The notes beneath the pieces are model-generated. The model was given only the letters and a program-made list of their open reading frames with translations. It made no database searches and was not told the DNA's origin. A program made the position numbers and the translations under genes. Shown piece after piece: positions 33,573-46,420 of a stretch of 64,000 nucleotides of DNA. Source of the stretch: Nageia nagi (taxonomy: Eukaryota > Pinophyta); NCBI GenBank assembly GCA_050084985.1, contig JBITNC010000001.1:42408001-42472000 (forward strand), in the 5' to 3' direction. Each line of letters starts with the position of its first letter. The first letter of the stretch is position 1.

Positions 33573-34271
33573 CTCTCCCTTAATGCAATATCAGGATAGA
33601 GTAAACAAGAAAGAAAAAAGAGAGTTCTCCTCCAAATAGATACAAAAGAGATGAGAACATTTTACATATTTGTGAAGTAAGAAAGATCTAGTTTGAGACT
33701 CACTACATTACCAAATACAATCATTAACCACAACCAGTTTCAATGTACATGAAGTTGTCATCCAATTGGAAGTCATGAAGAGTCTTCAAGAGCCTACATT
33801 CCTGAGGTAAGTAACCTATAATCTCAAAAGAACTTATAGGTCATAAGCAAATCAAATAACAATATCAATTAGATGCAACATATTCATATCGATAAGGATA
33901 TATGAATCACTCAAATGCCATCATGAACTGATCTATAGTGACTATAAGTCATCACAAAGATGCCAAGCCAAAACTCATAGTCACCTACTGTATATAAAAC
34001 ATGTGTTGATTATTATTACAAAATAGAGCATGCACATACAAGTTCCTTACATATGGATAATTGAATACTGCCAAAAGACATATAAGAGTTCCTCACACAT
34101 GGATAAATGAATAGTGCTATATTGGCCAATCTTTTTACTTTTAAAATTTTGTACAAATTCCTCATGTAGAGTGAACTTACCATAAAGGTGTACAACAAAA
34201 TCAATATTATACAACATAAAATCCTCTAGGGGTGAATTTGTCATCATAAACATGAATTCAATCGTAAGAAT
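33573..34271 (-). other. 3' non-coding region of element C
   Basis: Similar in order to the corresponding part of element B, with a remnant of the subterminal repeat near 34020-34200 but no full array. No gene. Confidence 0.7.
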
Positions 34272-37200
34272 TCATACTTCACTCCTCCTTGAGGGTAACT
34301 TCACCAACCTAATAGCATCCCTAAGCTTACAGAACTGAACTTTCAAGAGGGGCTTAGTGAATAAATCAATGGAGTTCAAAGTGGATGGATAATACTCTAG
34401 GTGCATGATGCCATTAAGAACCTTCTCCTTGATAAAATGGGCATGTATTTCCACATATTTTATTCTTTGATGGAACACAAGATTCTTAGCCAAAGAAATA
34501 GCTGATTGATTATTTGAAGAAATCAAAGATGAGCCACCTTGCTCATACCCAATTTTTTTCAAAAGATACCTTAGCCAAATGGATTCCTAAGCTTTAATGG
34601 ATATGGAATGGTATTTAGCTTTTATAGTGGAAAGAGAAATAGTAGTTGCTTCTTGGAAGCCCAAGAGATAGCACCTAAACCAATGCTAAACACATATGCA
34701 AGGGTTGATTTCTTATCATTTTTATCTCTTCCATAGTTAGAATTTGAGAATCTAAAGAGAATAAATGAGGGTAATTTAGAATACTTTAGAACAAGATCCT
34801 TAGTTATTGCAATATATCTAAAGATTTGCTTAACAACATTGAGGTGTTTAACATATGGTTTCTACATGAATCATACCATCAAATTTACTATGAAATCAAT
34901 ATCTAGCTTGAAAATAGTTAGATACAAAAAACTACCAATTAATTACCTATAAGATGTAGCATTAGCTAACTGAGAGTTGAAGCTTAGAGAAATAATGATT
35001 CCAAGAGATACTAGGATCATAGAATATATACACTCCATTCCAAACTTCTACAAGATGTCTGATATATACTTAGATTGACTAAGATAAGTATGATTTTTGA
35101 ATTGATACACTTGCATTTCAAGATAGTAGTGCAAGAGACTAATATCAATAATTTCAAATGTTATTTTAAGTTTGGATATGCACTCTTGAATGATTTCATC
35201 ATTGTTCCTAGTTATCAAAAGATCTTCCACATAAAGGAGAATCAAGACCACATCCTTTCTCTAATTGACACATATAGATCAGAGTGAAAAAAACTTGGAG
35301 AACCTAATGTTTGCAAAATACCTAAAAATTTTTTGTACCAAGCTCTAGGTGCTTGCTTAATTCTATACAATGACTTCTTTAGCTTGCACACAAAGGACTC
35401 TTTACCTTCCATAGTAAACCCTTCTAATTGGTTCATGAAGATTTCTACATTTAAGTCACCATTGAGAAATGCACTCTTAACATGAAGTTGAAAAACTTTT
35501 CATCTTTGAGCTACAAAAAGAGTAAGGATAATTCTCACAGTAGGCATATTTACCACAAGAAAAAAGTTTTTTTATAATCTACACTATATTTCTAAGTAAA
35601 ATCTTTAGCTACCAATCTTGCCTTGTATTTCTCAATATCTCCAACTGAATTAAATTTGACCTTGTAGATCCACTTATTACCAATCACATTCTTCTCATTA
35701 GGATAAGGATCTAAGTTCCAAGTTTTATTTTTTATAAGCACCTCACACTCCACTTTCATAGCTTCCATCTAGCACTGTACTTCAAAGCTTTTTGAAGGTT
35801 GAGGGCTCATGTTGTTGTTAATCTTGGTAAATAAGGATTTGTTAAGGTCATACTCCTTATTACCCTTTGTGTTGGAGAATTTTATTCTTGAAGTGACTTG
35901 ACTATATCAAAATCTAACCCAGCTAGGTGCAACTAATGAATCCTTTAGATCATTAACATCCTCTTTAAAAGTAGATTCTTTGGGAAATGTTCATTGAACT
36001 TTACATCCTTGAAATGAACACTACTTTATAGGATGGAAAGTAGAGCCTATAGCCTCTATGCTGACTATCATAACCCATAAAGATGCATTTTCAACTCTTT
36101 TGTCTAAATTTTTTTTTCTTCGAAATAATGTAAGAGAATGCTTCATAACTAAACACTTTAAGGTGAGAAATGTTAGGTTTTCTTCTTAACCATGCTTCAA
36201 AAAGAGTTTTACTCTGAATGGCTTTTATGGGACACCTATTCAAGGTGTAAATAGCAGTGCTCATAGCTCCACCCTATAGAAACTAGGAAGATTATCCAAT
36301 ATGCATTTGAACATTTCCATAATTATTTTATTTTTCTTTTAAACAACACCATTCTATAGGGGAGTGTATAGAATTATAAATTACCTTTTGATTCCATACT
36401 TAGGATAATAGTCATTAAACTCATTGCTAGTTATATTCTTTCCTATTATTTGATCTCAACATCTTGATTTTAAGGTTAGTTTGATTCTCAATAAAGGTCT
36501 TAAAAACTTTAAAACTATCAAAGATTTGATCCTTGTGCTCAAGTATATACTCAAAAGGTCATCCTACTAAGGTCATTAATGAAGGTCAATATGTAAGATG
36601 CTCCTCCAAGTGACTTAGTCTAAAATAGACCCATCAAATCTAAATGCACAAGTTGAAGAGTTGTTATACTCTTGTTGCCTTATCTTTTTCAAATTTTTAT
36701 CTATGCATATTTCCAAGAATGCACTTTTGCATAGACCAACTGAAGAAAAAATTGAAGGCAAACCCTTCCATAAGTTCTTGGTATTTCATGATTTGAATAC
36801 TCTTATGGTTAAGGTGCTCTAAATGATGGTGCCAAAGATTACCTCTAGAACACACACTTGTACCAAGACACATATTTGATGGAACTTGATCCATAATGTA
36901 GAGATCATCTTTTACTAATCTTTTAATTAAAGTGGAAAGTCCTTTATTAATGCACTAGGATTGAGATTCAAACTCAAAAGAGTTTCCTTTTTTAGCAACT
37001 TGGATCATAGAGAGAAGTTTAAGCTTAGGAATATAGAGCACATTATCAAGAACCTTCTTATGAATCAACACACTCCCAATTCCTTGGATTTCAAATGTGG
37101 AGTTATCACTTGTCATAATCATATCGCATCTTTTCTATACTTACGAAAGTTTTCAAACTTTTTCTTTTCAAAGCATAGATGATTAGTGCAACTAGAATCA

Positions 37201-38224
37201 ACAATCCAATCAAACAAAAAAGTGCAAGACATGAAGTAGAGCACTACAACAAAACCAACTTGAATATTCTTTTTTTTTTTAATTTATTTACATTTTTATT
37301 ACCTTTATTCTTTTTTTTCTTTTTTTTTATAGCAATCAACTTTTTTGTGACCTTGGATGGCATAATAGTTACAATTACCATCAAATTTTTCTTTAGGATA
37401 AGTATTGTTTGCTCTTACCTTTTCCATCTCTTTACTTGAAGATGTTATTTTGTGTTCTTGCTGCTATTGTTGTTGTTCTTGTTATTATCATTGTTCATGT
37501 TGTTATCATAGCATTACCTCTTTTTTCAAACCTTTTGGAGGAAGAAGGATAAGATTTTTTTTTATGGTTGAACTTCTTCTTGAAAAGAATTTTAGTTACT
37601 CTAACAGCAACATTATTATCCTTAGGTGAAGAAATCAACACCTTATTGTTAAGAGTTTTTTCATGCTTCAAAGGGTGCCTAAATAGGTTCTCAAGAGAAA
37701 AAATTCTTCTTCATCATCAAGCCTTATTTCCATAACCATTACAAAGTTTTTAAACTTTGAAGAAAGGCTTTAAAGAATGATAAAGACCATGAACTCATCA
37801 TTGATCCAATTGCACCCACAAGCAACAAGTTGGATCGTTAGGTCAATGATTTTGTTCAAGTAGATGGTAAAATTTTCATATTCCCCTTGATAATATTGAA
37901 GCAAATTTTGAGGAATGGTAAACCTTCTTGGAAAATTTGAACCAAGGTAGATTTGCTTAAGCTTATCCCAAGCTTCTTTTTCTGAGATTAAAGAGGAAAT
38001 CATAAAGAGCACATCATCTAAAATTGCATGAAAGGTCATGAAGATTGCCAACTCATTCTTTATATTGTAAGCCTTTAGTGCCTTCTCATCTGTATGAGGT
38101 ACAAAGTTCTCATTCACTATTTAACAAAGCTTCCTTACCTGCAATGTAGCTCTCATCTGTGGTTCCTAAATCCCAAAGTTGGAATCATCAAGAATGTGTT
38201 TATGTAAAAAGAAGTCTCCTATTT
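34272..38224 (-). pseudogene. element C Copia gag-pol, heavily decayed
   Basis: The minus strand carries the same polyprotein as B and D in pieces. Gag at 38117-37770 reads EKALKAYNIKNELAIFMTFH, then EAWDKLKQIYLGSNFPRRFT. An integrase-finger part at 36894-36697 includes NLWHHHLEHLNHKSIQ (the second His-containing GH has become EH). RT at 35436-35048 includes [18 protein letters not shown] and LLYVEDLLITRNN, where the catalytic YVDD is now YVED. RNase H tail at 34562-34272 ends KLPSRRSEV. The gag start codon appears as ATA near 38224. Many stops and frameshifts; more decayed than B or D, fitting its being the host of B. Confidence 0.88.
37265..37335. repeat. T-rich tracts inside decayed gag of C
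   Basis: Runs of 9-11 T at about 37270 and 37312-37328 replace the Lys-rich linker region (AAA codons on the minus strand) before the protease; likely slippage expansion. Confidence 0.5.
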
Positions 38225-39836
38225 TCTACATAATAATGTGAAATAATAAGCATGTGGTTCAATAAAAAATATTATATGTTTAAGTTTTCACCAAGTAAGT
38301 AATACATGTTTTATTTAATTAACTAAGACATGCTTGATTTGATTCACTAGTGCAAATATTTTACAACTCAAATAATAACCCATGTACCCATAATACATTT
38401 CTCATTCAAAAATTGTAGATGTAGAGTGATATTATTGAAGCTTATTTTCTTGTCTAAAATTGGGCTTTCACCTGGATGCCCACATAAGAAGAGTCCAAGT
38501 AGTACCAATCCTCAACCAATTTGCCTTGGTTAGTATTATACTTTCTCACAAGGAGAAGCACCTACTATTTTCCAAGGTTATGATGTTTATTGGATCAGCC
38601 CAATTATTAATCTTCATTAAGTTTCAAGTTGTCCTTCTAGGTTATCAAGATAATCCTTGAATGGACGTGTGGACATGTGGTATCACTACACACATGCTTA
38701 TCCACCTATTAGAGTTATGTCTAGAACAACAGAGGACTTAAAGGCAATTGAAAAGTATAAACTTTTTACCATTTGGATCATTGAACTTAAAGGCTCTAGT
38801 TGCTTGTCCTCACCTCATGGCTTCCCAAATAAGTCATGTTGCAGAATGTATGTGCAGATGTGTTCATTTTAGGGGGTTTGTCATTTCAATGTTTGCATTT
38901 TTATTTGCATAAGTAAATAAATTAAAAAGTGAAACATGAAGAAAAAAGAGCATAAGTAAAACCATTATCCATTTGCAATTTTTGAAACCTAAGAATCCAA
39001 TGGGTTTTGTTTACCAACCCCTAAAGGATATTTTTACATCATTCCTTATTTGCATAAGTCCATTCTATACTTTGCATAAAAAATTGGCATGCATCTATCC
39101 CATAACTTAAAAATTAAGTATGCATTATTAACTTAAAGAAATAAGTAGCATGCATTATTTAACTTAAAAGTGGGAAAAAAAAATGCATTCTTTTACTTCA
39201 CAAATTTAAATAAAAAATATGCATCATTTTACTTAAAAATTAGGTACTAAGCATGCATTATTCCTACCCAAGATTAAGAGTCATGCATTATAAAGTAAAA
39301 GATTTAGCATGCAAAATCTAGATAAAATTTAAGTAAAAAATTTATACAAATTCCCCTTTTTTTCTTAAAATTTTATCCATAAAGATGGCATACTAGTTTT
39401 ACGTTAGAAATTTAACTAAGGAAAGAAAACTATTTGTATGTTAAAAAATTATCTTCTAAGTATGCATTCATTCTAATATTTTTTAAGTAAATACAAAATA
39501 ATTCCCCTTTTTACTTAAAAATAGCATTGTAAATTAGCATTCCCCACCTTTTGCTTATAAAAAGGTTAAGGCAACAAGGAATAATAGACACTTAAAAAAA
39601 ATTCCTTAGTAAAAAAATGTCAAATTTACACTAAAATTTATCATTTTGCCTAAGTAAATAGCCATACTGAGAAGTATTTATAAAAAATTTATACTCCTAA
39701 AAAATTACTTTTATATTTGTAACATTTTTTAAAAAAGTAGGATAGCATTTAAGAGTAATGATGAATTTTTGACCATCTACTTACTCTAAAATAATGTAAG
39801 TCATGATACACATGATTATAATGCATTAAATTTAGA

Positions 39837-40065
39837 GTATAAGTTTGCCTCTAAGTGCATTAAATAGAAACAAAAGACTTGCAAGCAATCAAAAAATATT
39901 AAATGCCCACCAAGAAGGAGTATACGTTTGCTTCTAAGTGCATTTAATGGAAACAAGGAGCTTGCAAGTAATCAAGTAAAATATTAAATGCCCATCAAAA
40001 AAAGTGTATACATTGGCTTCTAGGTGTATCTAATAAAAAAAGGCTTGGCAACAATCTAAAAAAAA
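39837..40065 (-). repeat. tandem repeat in the leader of C, unit about 82-87 bp
   Basis: Segments starting GTATAAGTTTGCCTC (39837), GTATACGTTTGCTTC (39919) and GTATACATTGGCTTC (40006) each continue into a TAAGTGCATTTAAT-like and then a CTTGCAAG-like phrase. The CCAAGAAGGAGTATACGTTT motif is shared with the leaders of B and D. Confidence 0.75.
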
Positions 40066-40089
40066 TATATAAAATGTTACTTTGGCGAA

Positions 40090-40580
40090 AAAGAAAATTA
40101 AAGAAAGAGGCTTAGGTTTGAACTGAGTGGTGGCGATAAAAGAAAGAGAAGAGAAAAAAAAATTTGAATTGGAAAAGACACCCCTAATTCCAGCTAGCGA
40201 AAGCCAGCATGGCGAGATAGAAGGTCATTTTAGAGGGTGAGAGGTCTACCATGAGTGTGGATGATGGAGGCAAAGCATTAGATGACCTATGGGTTGTTGG
40301 CCTAACACACTTATACTTTGATACTAAGGTGAGAGGGCCACGAAGGAGCAAAGGGTCTAGCAATTGATGGGAGGAGTGCCAATGGAGCAGAGGGCCACTA
40401 GCCATGACAAATCACTACCAAGGGAACCATGGAGGAGTTGTACAAAGGTGGGGCTATGAGGAGGCAATGTTGAGTAGAAGTGCAGTCATGGGAGGTGGAC
40501 AACGAACATTGAGCTAGCCATGAGGGTCAGGCCACGGGTGGAGCAAAGAAGAGCTATCTACGGGTAGAGCAGAGAGGAAA
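40090..40580. other. GC-richer segment of unknown origin in the leader of C
   Basis: Composition shifts from AT-rich leader to a G-rich stretch on the plus strand. The longest frame is a 73-codon minus-strand one (40184-40405) with no recognised motif; the plus strand has interrupted Gly/Arg-rich frames. It sits where B and D carry host-gene-like pieces. Not identified. Confidence 0.4.
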
Positions 40581-41221
40581 AATATAATTTGTAACCAAAT
40601 TAAAGATCCCCCCTTTTTTATTGAATAGTAACAATTTTTAATATTACTAATTATGTATACTAATCCCCCTTTTATTTAATGAAAAAAATACCTTTTTATT
40701 TTCCAAAAAAATGGTTTGCTTCTTATTAAAAAATGCATTAAAAAAAGTTAGTATTAAAAAAAAATATTTTTGTAATATTACACAAATTTTGTATAATAAC
40801 CTCTTCTCTTAAAAAAATTGTAGCAATTTAAAAAAAAATTGCATATAACATAAGAGGTAAGTATAAACAAAAAAAATTGCTATTTGACCATAATGTATTA
40901 TTTCCTATTTACTTAACATAAAAAATTGTTAGTATAACACACAAAATGAGCAATAATATATGATGTTATTGAGGTAATGTTTTCTAGGAGTTGAACTAAC
41001 ATAATCATAAAGAATGTTAGTATTAAAAATGAACAAGAAAAAAAGTTATGGGATTATTTATCTAAATTTTTTGCCTCAAACAAGAAGATTAAACCTCCAA
41101 AGAAGATGAATAAAGATGAAGAACCTCCAAGGATGTTGATGAAGAAGAGCTTCCACATTAGGAAGAAGAGTTTCCACACCAAGGATGTGAAGAGGAGCTT
41201 CCAAGAAGTTCTGATACCAAA

Positions 41222-41718
41222 TGAGAGAATTGAACTAAACATGAACAACTCTAAACTCTCAAGATCACATGAAAGATCACAAATCAAATCTAACAAAGAC
41301 ACAAATCAATCTCACAAAGATAACCCATAGATGTAAGTGGTTTCTCCAACTTAGAGTACATCCACTAACTAGATCTCACTTCATTCACAATATGAACTCT
41401 TACAAACTTTCTAACCTCAAATTCTAAACACTATCCACTAGCATAATTTTACTCCATAAATTGGTGTGTAATCATAAAAGGGAGCCTTTATTTATAGGCC
41501 AAAATCCCTCTTTGGATCACCCTTTTACCCAATGTACAAAAGCATGACATGAATATCCTTTTACCCAAGGGGCATGCTCATGACATGGAGTGTAGGACAA
41601 GTTACATTACCATATTCACTTAAATACTTAAGGTATAAAATGATACCCTTAAGTATTAGTGACCTTACATAGAATATTATTACATAACCTTTACAATAAT
41701 GCATTATACATTCCAACA
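41222..41718 (-). repeat. 5' LTR of element C
   Basis: Starts TGAGAGAATTGAAC, ends CATTCCAACA. TTTATTTATAGGCC near 41490 is the reverse of a TATA box. Confidence 0.93.
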
Positions 41719-42519
41719 ACTTTTATTGATCTTTTAATTGTTATCTTACTTGTTCTAGAATTTATTATCTTAGTGTCTTTTTATAGTCTTATTACCTTTT
41801 ATTGTCTTTTTCTTACTATCTTGTGATCTTTTTATCATCTTATTATATTTTTATTTTCTCATTATTTTTTATTATCTTATGGTTTTTTATCATATTTTTA
41901 TTGTCTTGTTATCTTTTTATTATCTTATGATCTTTTTATCATCTTGTTATCTTTTTAGTATCTTGTTATCATGTCTTATTTGTCAAGTTTGTCAACTTGC
42001 TTATTTTACAATGATCTTTTTATTATTTTCCTTGTTGTTATCTTTATAAAACTTTTATCACATTTTTATCATTTTAGTCTAATTTTGCTATCTTTGTCTT
42101 TTAATTATAACTTTTTTTTTGTTTACTTTTGCATGTGATTATCCACACATGTTTGTTTCTCTGTGCACATATAAACAAACATTTTGCATAAAACTTGAAT
42201 ATACATCTTCATAACAAACTAGATCATAAACATTAAAACATGGATTGCATCCATCACAACATAGTCTAAATCATAAACATACATATACAAAATGCATCTA
42301 AACTACACATTGCATACACATAAGCATCACATTTAAAACATATAACTCATACATGTATCAAACACATAAAACATGCATGAAAATAAAGGCCTCTATATCA
42401 AAAAAATGGCCTCCTAGCCATAAAAATAAATACATATATACAACATTGATCATATAGTACATATCATACATCATACATATATATATATCCACCTCATCCA
42501 TGCCTCCTTGATTGATAAG
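41719..42519. repeat. low-complexity stretch (TTATCTTTTTATC-type, then CATACATA-type)
   Basis: 41740-42000 is a degenerate array of short ATCTTTTTATTATCTT units; 42200-42490 is rich in CATA and ATAT steps, ending in an (AT) run at 42476-42488. No gene. Confidence 0.7.
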
Positions 42520-42964
42520 AACCTGAAGGTCAGAGGAGTGATGGTGTCACCTACTCAACTACCCTATGTGGTAATGTGAACCCTATGATGCCATGGGGGT
42601 CCTCTAAGTACCCTGATTCATCCTTATCCTCAAACTTATTGATATATCTAGGATCAAATGTTGAATCTGCCCAAACTTTCCTCATATGTCATCACTCTCA
42701 TGTTCACCTCCCTGAGATGGTGATTCTACCCATGCATAGTCTACTTTAGCATGTGATCCTTTATTGCACTACAACTAGCTCTACCTTGAGTTGCATAATC
42801 CTTGCATGTGCTATTGCTAATTCTCCTCCCTCTTGTGCTATAAGAGGACCCATCATTGTAGCTTTAATCTTCCAATCCTCTCGACCATATCCCATCCCCA
42901 AACCTTGAGCTCCACCCTTATCATCACCATCACCCCCATCTCCCCCATCCCATCTACCATCACC
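42520..42964. other. unassigned stretch ending in CACCATCACCCCCAT repeats
   Basis: C-rich on the plus strand, with short CCATCACCCCC units from about 42918 that continue at 43541 after the solo LTR. Possibly the far end of the plant mobile domain gene at 44460-44730 (minus strand), but no domain is readable. Confidence 0.4.
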
Positions 42965-43540
42965 TATTAGAATTATAATGTTATTTAGGGCATTATGTAA
43001 TTAATATGCTTAGAATATTAATAATCACCTAACTTTGGTTATTAGGTGATAATGAGGTCCATGCATGGTGGGTGGAATAGTATTCTCCACCCAACTTAAA
43101 ATAATATTGTTAAGTGGAATAGTGTCTCCACTAACAATTAAATGTAATTCTATATTGTAACTTAAGGTTAACTAACATATTTTGGTTAGGTTAGTTAACT
43201 ACCTATGGTTATTTTTGAGTCCTATAAAAGGAGCTCATTTTGTGAAGAATTGGAAAAAGAAGGAGATGAAGATGGCAAGTGGTTAGTATAGATCTTAGTT
43301 AGTAAGGTTTTAAGCATGAAAGCTATGCTTCATGCTAAGGAGAGTCATGGTTGAGATACATATGAGTGTACATTATTTGAGAGTATAGTGAAAAGAAGAC
43401 CTAAAGTGGAGTACTCCATGTGATGGAGGAACTACTATACATCTTGTGTTACTATGTGAGAATGTTTCTTGACTTCTTAGTTTATAATGATTGATTACCT
43501 ACAAGAGTTTCTTGCATTATAGAATCCTTCAATTCCAACA
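42965..43540 (+). mobile_element. solo LTR, 576 bp
   Basis: A segment from TATTAGAATTATAATG to AATTCCAACA interrupts a CACC-rich repeat and is flanked by TCACC on both sides (42960-42964, 43541-43545). It has a TATA box, CCTATAAAAGG, at 43221-43231. The start resembles the TGTTAGAATT of the B/D LTRs with G changed to A, and the end resembles the TTCCAACA end of C. No internal region or partner is present, as after recombination between two LTRs. Orientation is from the TATA box. Confidence 0.8.
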
Positions 43541-43690
43541 TCACCCCCATCCCATTCACCATCACCCCCATCCCCATTATCACCCCCATCACCATCATCA
43601 CCACCATCACCACCATCCCTAAACTTATATCTATAGCCACCACCACCCCTCCATCACCTCCATCTCCACCTGTTGGAGGAGCCACTACCA
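43541..43690. repeat. CACCATCACCCCCAT simple repeat, right part
   Basis: Degenerate CCATCACC/CCCAT units, continuing the array split by the solo LTR. A minus-strand Val/Met/Gly-rich frame across it is a translation of the repeat. Confidence 0.8.
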
Positions 43691-44459
43691 CCAACCATCT
43701 CACCTAGTACTGATCGTATATTATGTCATCCCTACATATTTGATCATGGATATCATAGCTCAAGGATCTAGCTCTAGCCCCACTTCTGCATAGGTTTCTA
43801 CTAGTATCTTGTCCAAGCTAACCCTATTGTACAAGATAGGTACCCTAGGTACATCATATACCAACCCTTCCTGCTACACTTTATCCTTCACCCACATCAA
43901 CCCATATAGATACAACCTTCAAAACAATCTTATGGTCCCATCTATGTGACCACCAATTTGTAGAATATTAGGTCCCTAATGTGGGGATGCCATCTCCTAT
44001 AATTATAATCCCTACCCCATCTTAGGGTGTAGGGTTCCTTTATGGTTGCATCCCCCAGCCTGCATCTACCTCTATATGGATGTCATACAATAGCTCTATT
44101 GGCTTACCCATTGGTATGTGCTCCCATTCCTAGATTTGTAGGAGAAGGGAGCATGCCATCCCTCATTGCCATCATATTCAAATCTCAACCAACTCTTTGT
44201 ATACCAATGCTAATAATACTGATCCCCAAGCAAATATTGTTCCCTCCTTATGCATCTATTGTAGCATGTTGCATAGCTTCTAGGGGAAGAGCACCCCAAA
44301 AGAATCTAGGTATATGTGAGTGGTAATGATCGCCATCATAAATACCAATCATAGCCTCGTAAAGGCCCTCCATATAGATGACCTCATAATCAAAGCCTCT
44401 TCTATCCCATCCAAATACCATCAATCTACTTTGATCAACCCTATCATCACTACCTATTA

Positions 44460-44730
44460 GTCATCATCTACTCCTATCCTTATCATAGGCTCTCCCTTTA
44501 GTGGAATCTTGAATATCTACCAAATATCCTCAATAGTGATCATGCACTCTCCTGTGGGTAAGATGAAGGTGTTGGTGGGGCATCCCACATCTCCACCAAT
44601 GTAGTCATGTATCCATTATTATAAGTAATAGGATCCATCATCTTAGCATATCCAATCTTGATACAAAGAGCCACTTCCAATCTGTATCTCTCATCATCTG
44701 TTAAAGTAGGTCCCAGATGGACCTAAATCG
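44460..44730 (-). pseudogene. plant mobile domain (aminotransferase-like/MAIN type) fragment
   Basis: The minus strand reads GPTLTDDERYRLEVALCIKI, then GYMTTLVEMWD and, after a one-base frameshift, TNTFILPTGECMITIEDIW, a stop, and IFKIPLKGEPMI. This is the well-known pattern of the plant mobile domain: a helix, L-x-x-(M/R)-W, then THTFHLP-x-GE-x-TITLEDV-x-x-(I/L)-GLPI-x-GxPV. The domain occurs in MAIN-like host proteins and in plant transposons. The frameshift and stop make it a relic. Regions around it (43700-44460) read in the same sense without clear homology. Whether the source was a transposon or a host gene cannot be told. Confidence 0.75.
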
Positions 44731-45739
44731 ATGGCACATATCCACCCTCTCATTAACTTATCCAAAATGAAAAAAAAACCATTTTTGTCAAAAATGCCTA
44801 AGGTTAGGGCATTTTCTTTTTCAACCCTTATGAAACATGAGACCCTCCTTTTCCAAGAGAGAAACATAAGTACCCCTCATGATTCCACCTAGGAAGTGCT
44901 GGGACCCCCTTATGTTTCCAATTTTTCCTCCTATTTGGGTTTGATCTAGGCTTAAATTCCTTGTTTTCCATCTTTTATCTACCCATCTATGTTTTTTGTA
45001 GTGTTCTACCCTTTTTCTTAGTTTATTTTTATCCAAATTTCATTTGTTTTACCCTCCTCATGTCTATTTTCCTACCCATCCTAATTTTGTAATTAATTAA
45101 CTTAAAAATGATTAATTAAATGTAATATTAGGGTTTAGCACCAAGTTGTAGGGCCTATGGCCTATTCTAGTGGTGGAGTATTTATGCCATGTTAGCAAAT
45201 TATTTGAATAATAGGCAGATGTGGTAGGGTCAAAGCTTTGTTAGCAAGAATGCATGAATGAGAATGAGCTAAGTCAGCCCTAGGTTTGTCTTTTAATAGT
45301 CACCTAGTCCAAAACACAATCACATTTTCTAATGAGTCCAAAAATGCCATTGCATTTTGGAAATGTAGCCACATTTTGAAAATACAATTACATTTCTAGA
45401 ATGTGTGTACATTTTTGAAACATGATCATATTTTATCCTTATTTTGCTTTCCCTAGCTTTTTATTATCAAATGCTTCCTTATCTTCTTTGCCTTGCTACA
45501 AATGTGTTTGAGGGGGATCACACATATCACTTGGGGTAGTTAGCCATCATATCACATCGATATTATTTAGCTCAAAATTAGATTTTTGCATTACATTTAA
45601 CCTAGAAAAAATACAAATAAAAAGGGAAAAAAATGTAGACACTCAAATTTAGCACCATGCACTACATTTGGCATAACACCTTTTTTATTACTAGAATGCT
45701 TGATTATTTAGTTAATTTGGTCACATTTTATGATGCTTT
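44731..45739. other. no recognisable feature
   Basis: AT-rich sequence without a supported gene. A 71-codon minus-strand frame at 44821-45036 is Lys/Arg-rich and unmatched. Confidence 0.4.
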
Positions 45740-46420
45740 GTCAATTATGAATTATTGAATACATGTTTATTATAGTCATTTATTTTGGAAAATGCATTTA
45801 AACTTAGTCATGTTTAATGTATTTTTGATCATAGGTATTTATTTTGAGAAATTGCAATTAACTTATTCATGTTTATTGCATTTCAATCATAATCATTTGC
45901 TTGGGAAATTGTAATTAACATAGTCATGTTTATTGCATTTTGATCATAATCATTTTCTTGGGAAATTGCAATTAACTTAGTCATGTTTATTGTGTTTTGA
46001 TCATAATCATTTGCTTGGGAAAGTGCAATTAACTTAGTCATGTTTATTGCATTTCGATCATAGTCATTTATTTTAAAAAAATACAATTAAACTTGATCAT
46101 GTTTAATGTATTTTCGATCATAATCATTTGGGAATTGCAATTAAACTTAGTCCTATTTATTGCATTTCTATCATAGCCATTTGGAAAAAATAATTAATAT
46201 TAGTTATATTAATTATGTTTTTGATCATAATCATTTTTTTTAAATAAAGTGTAATTAAATTTAGTCATATTTATTGTACTTTACTCCATATTCGTTTATT
46301 TAAAAATTATAATTAACATTAGTTATGTTATTTATGATTTTGATCTAAGCCTATTTATGCTTAAAATTTAATTAACATTAGTCATGTTAATTATATTTGA
46401 TCATTTGCTTTGTATTGTCA
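45740..46420. repeat. minisatellite, unit about 57 bp, ten or so copies
   Basis: Units contain CTTAGTCATGTTTATTGCAT, then TTTGATCATAATCATTTGCT and TGGGAAATTGCAATTAA. Anchors fall at 45803, 45862, 45919, 45976, 46033, 46092 and 46146, giving spacings of 59, 57, 57, 57, 59 and 54. Copies become more diverged and AT-rich rightward. Confidence 0.9.

Larger units (their letters stand above)
38225..41221 (-). other. 3-kb untranslated leader of element C
   Basis: Contains the conserved leader block (38455-38870), an AT-rich part, a tandem repeat (39837-40065), a GC-rich cargo segment (about 40090-40580) and an AT-rich 5' part. The primer-binding site, TTTGGTATCAGAA on the minus strand, lies at 41209-41221 next to the LTR. 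Confidence 0.75.
23941..41718 (-). mobile_element. Copia element C, minus strand, split by element B
   Basis: LTR copies at 23941-24386 plus 33520-33572 (about 499 bp together) and 41222-41718 (497 bp) bracket a decayed Copia gag-pol. Flanks are ATTTT (23936-23940) and ACTTT (41719-41723), a probable 5-bp duplication with one transition. Removing B leaves an element of about 8.6 kb. Its pol and leader resemble B and D, but its LTR is different, so it is a cousin rather than the same family. Confidence 0.88.

Noticed and set aside
43482-43703. Val/Met/Gly-rich minus-strand frame
   Set aside because: It is a translation of CACCATCACCCCCAT simple repeats and crosses the solo LTR border.
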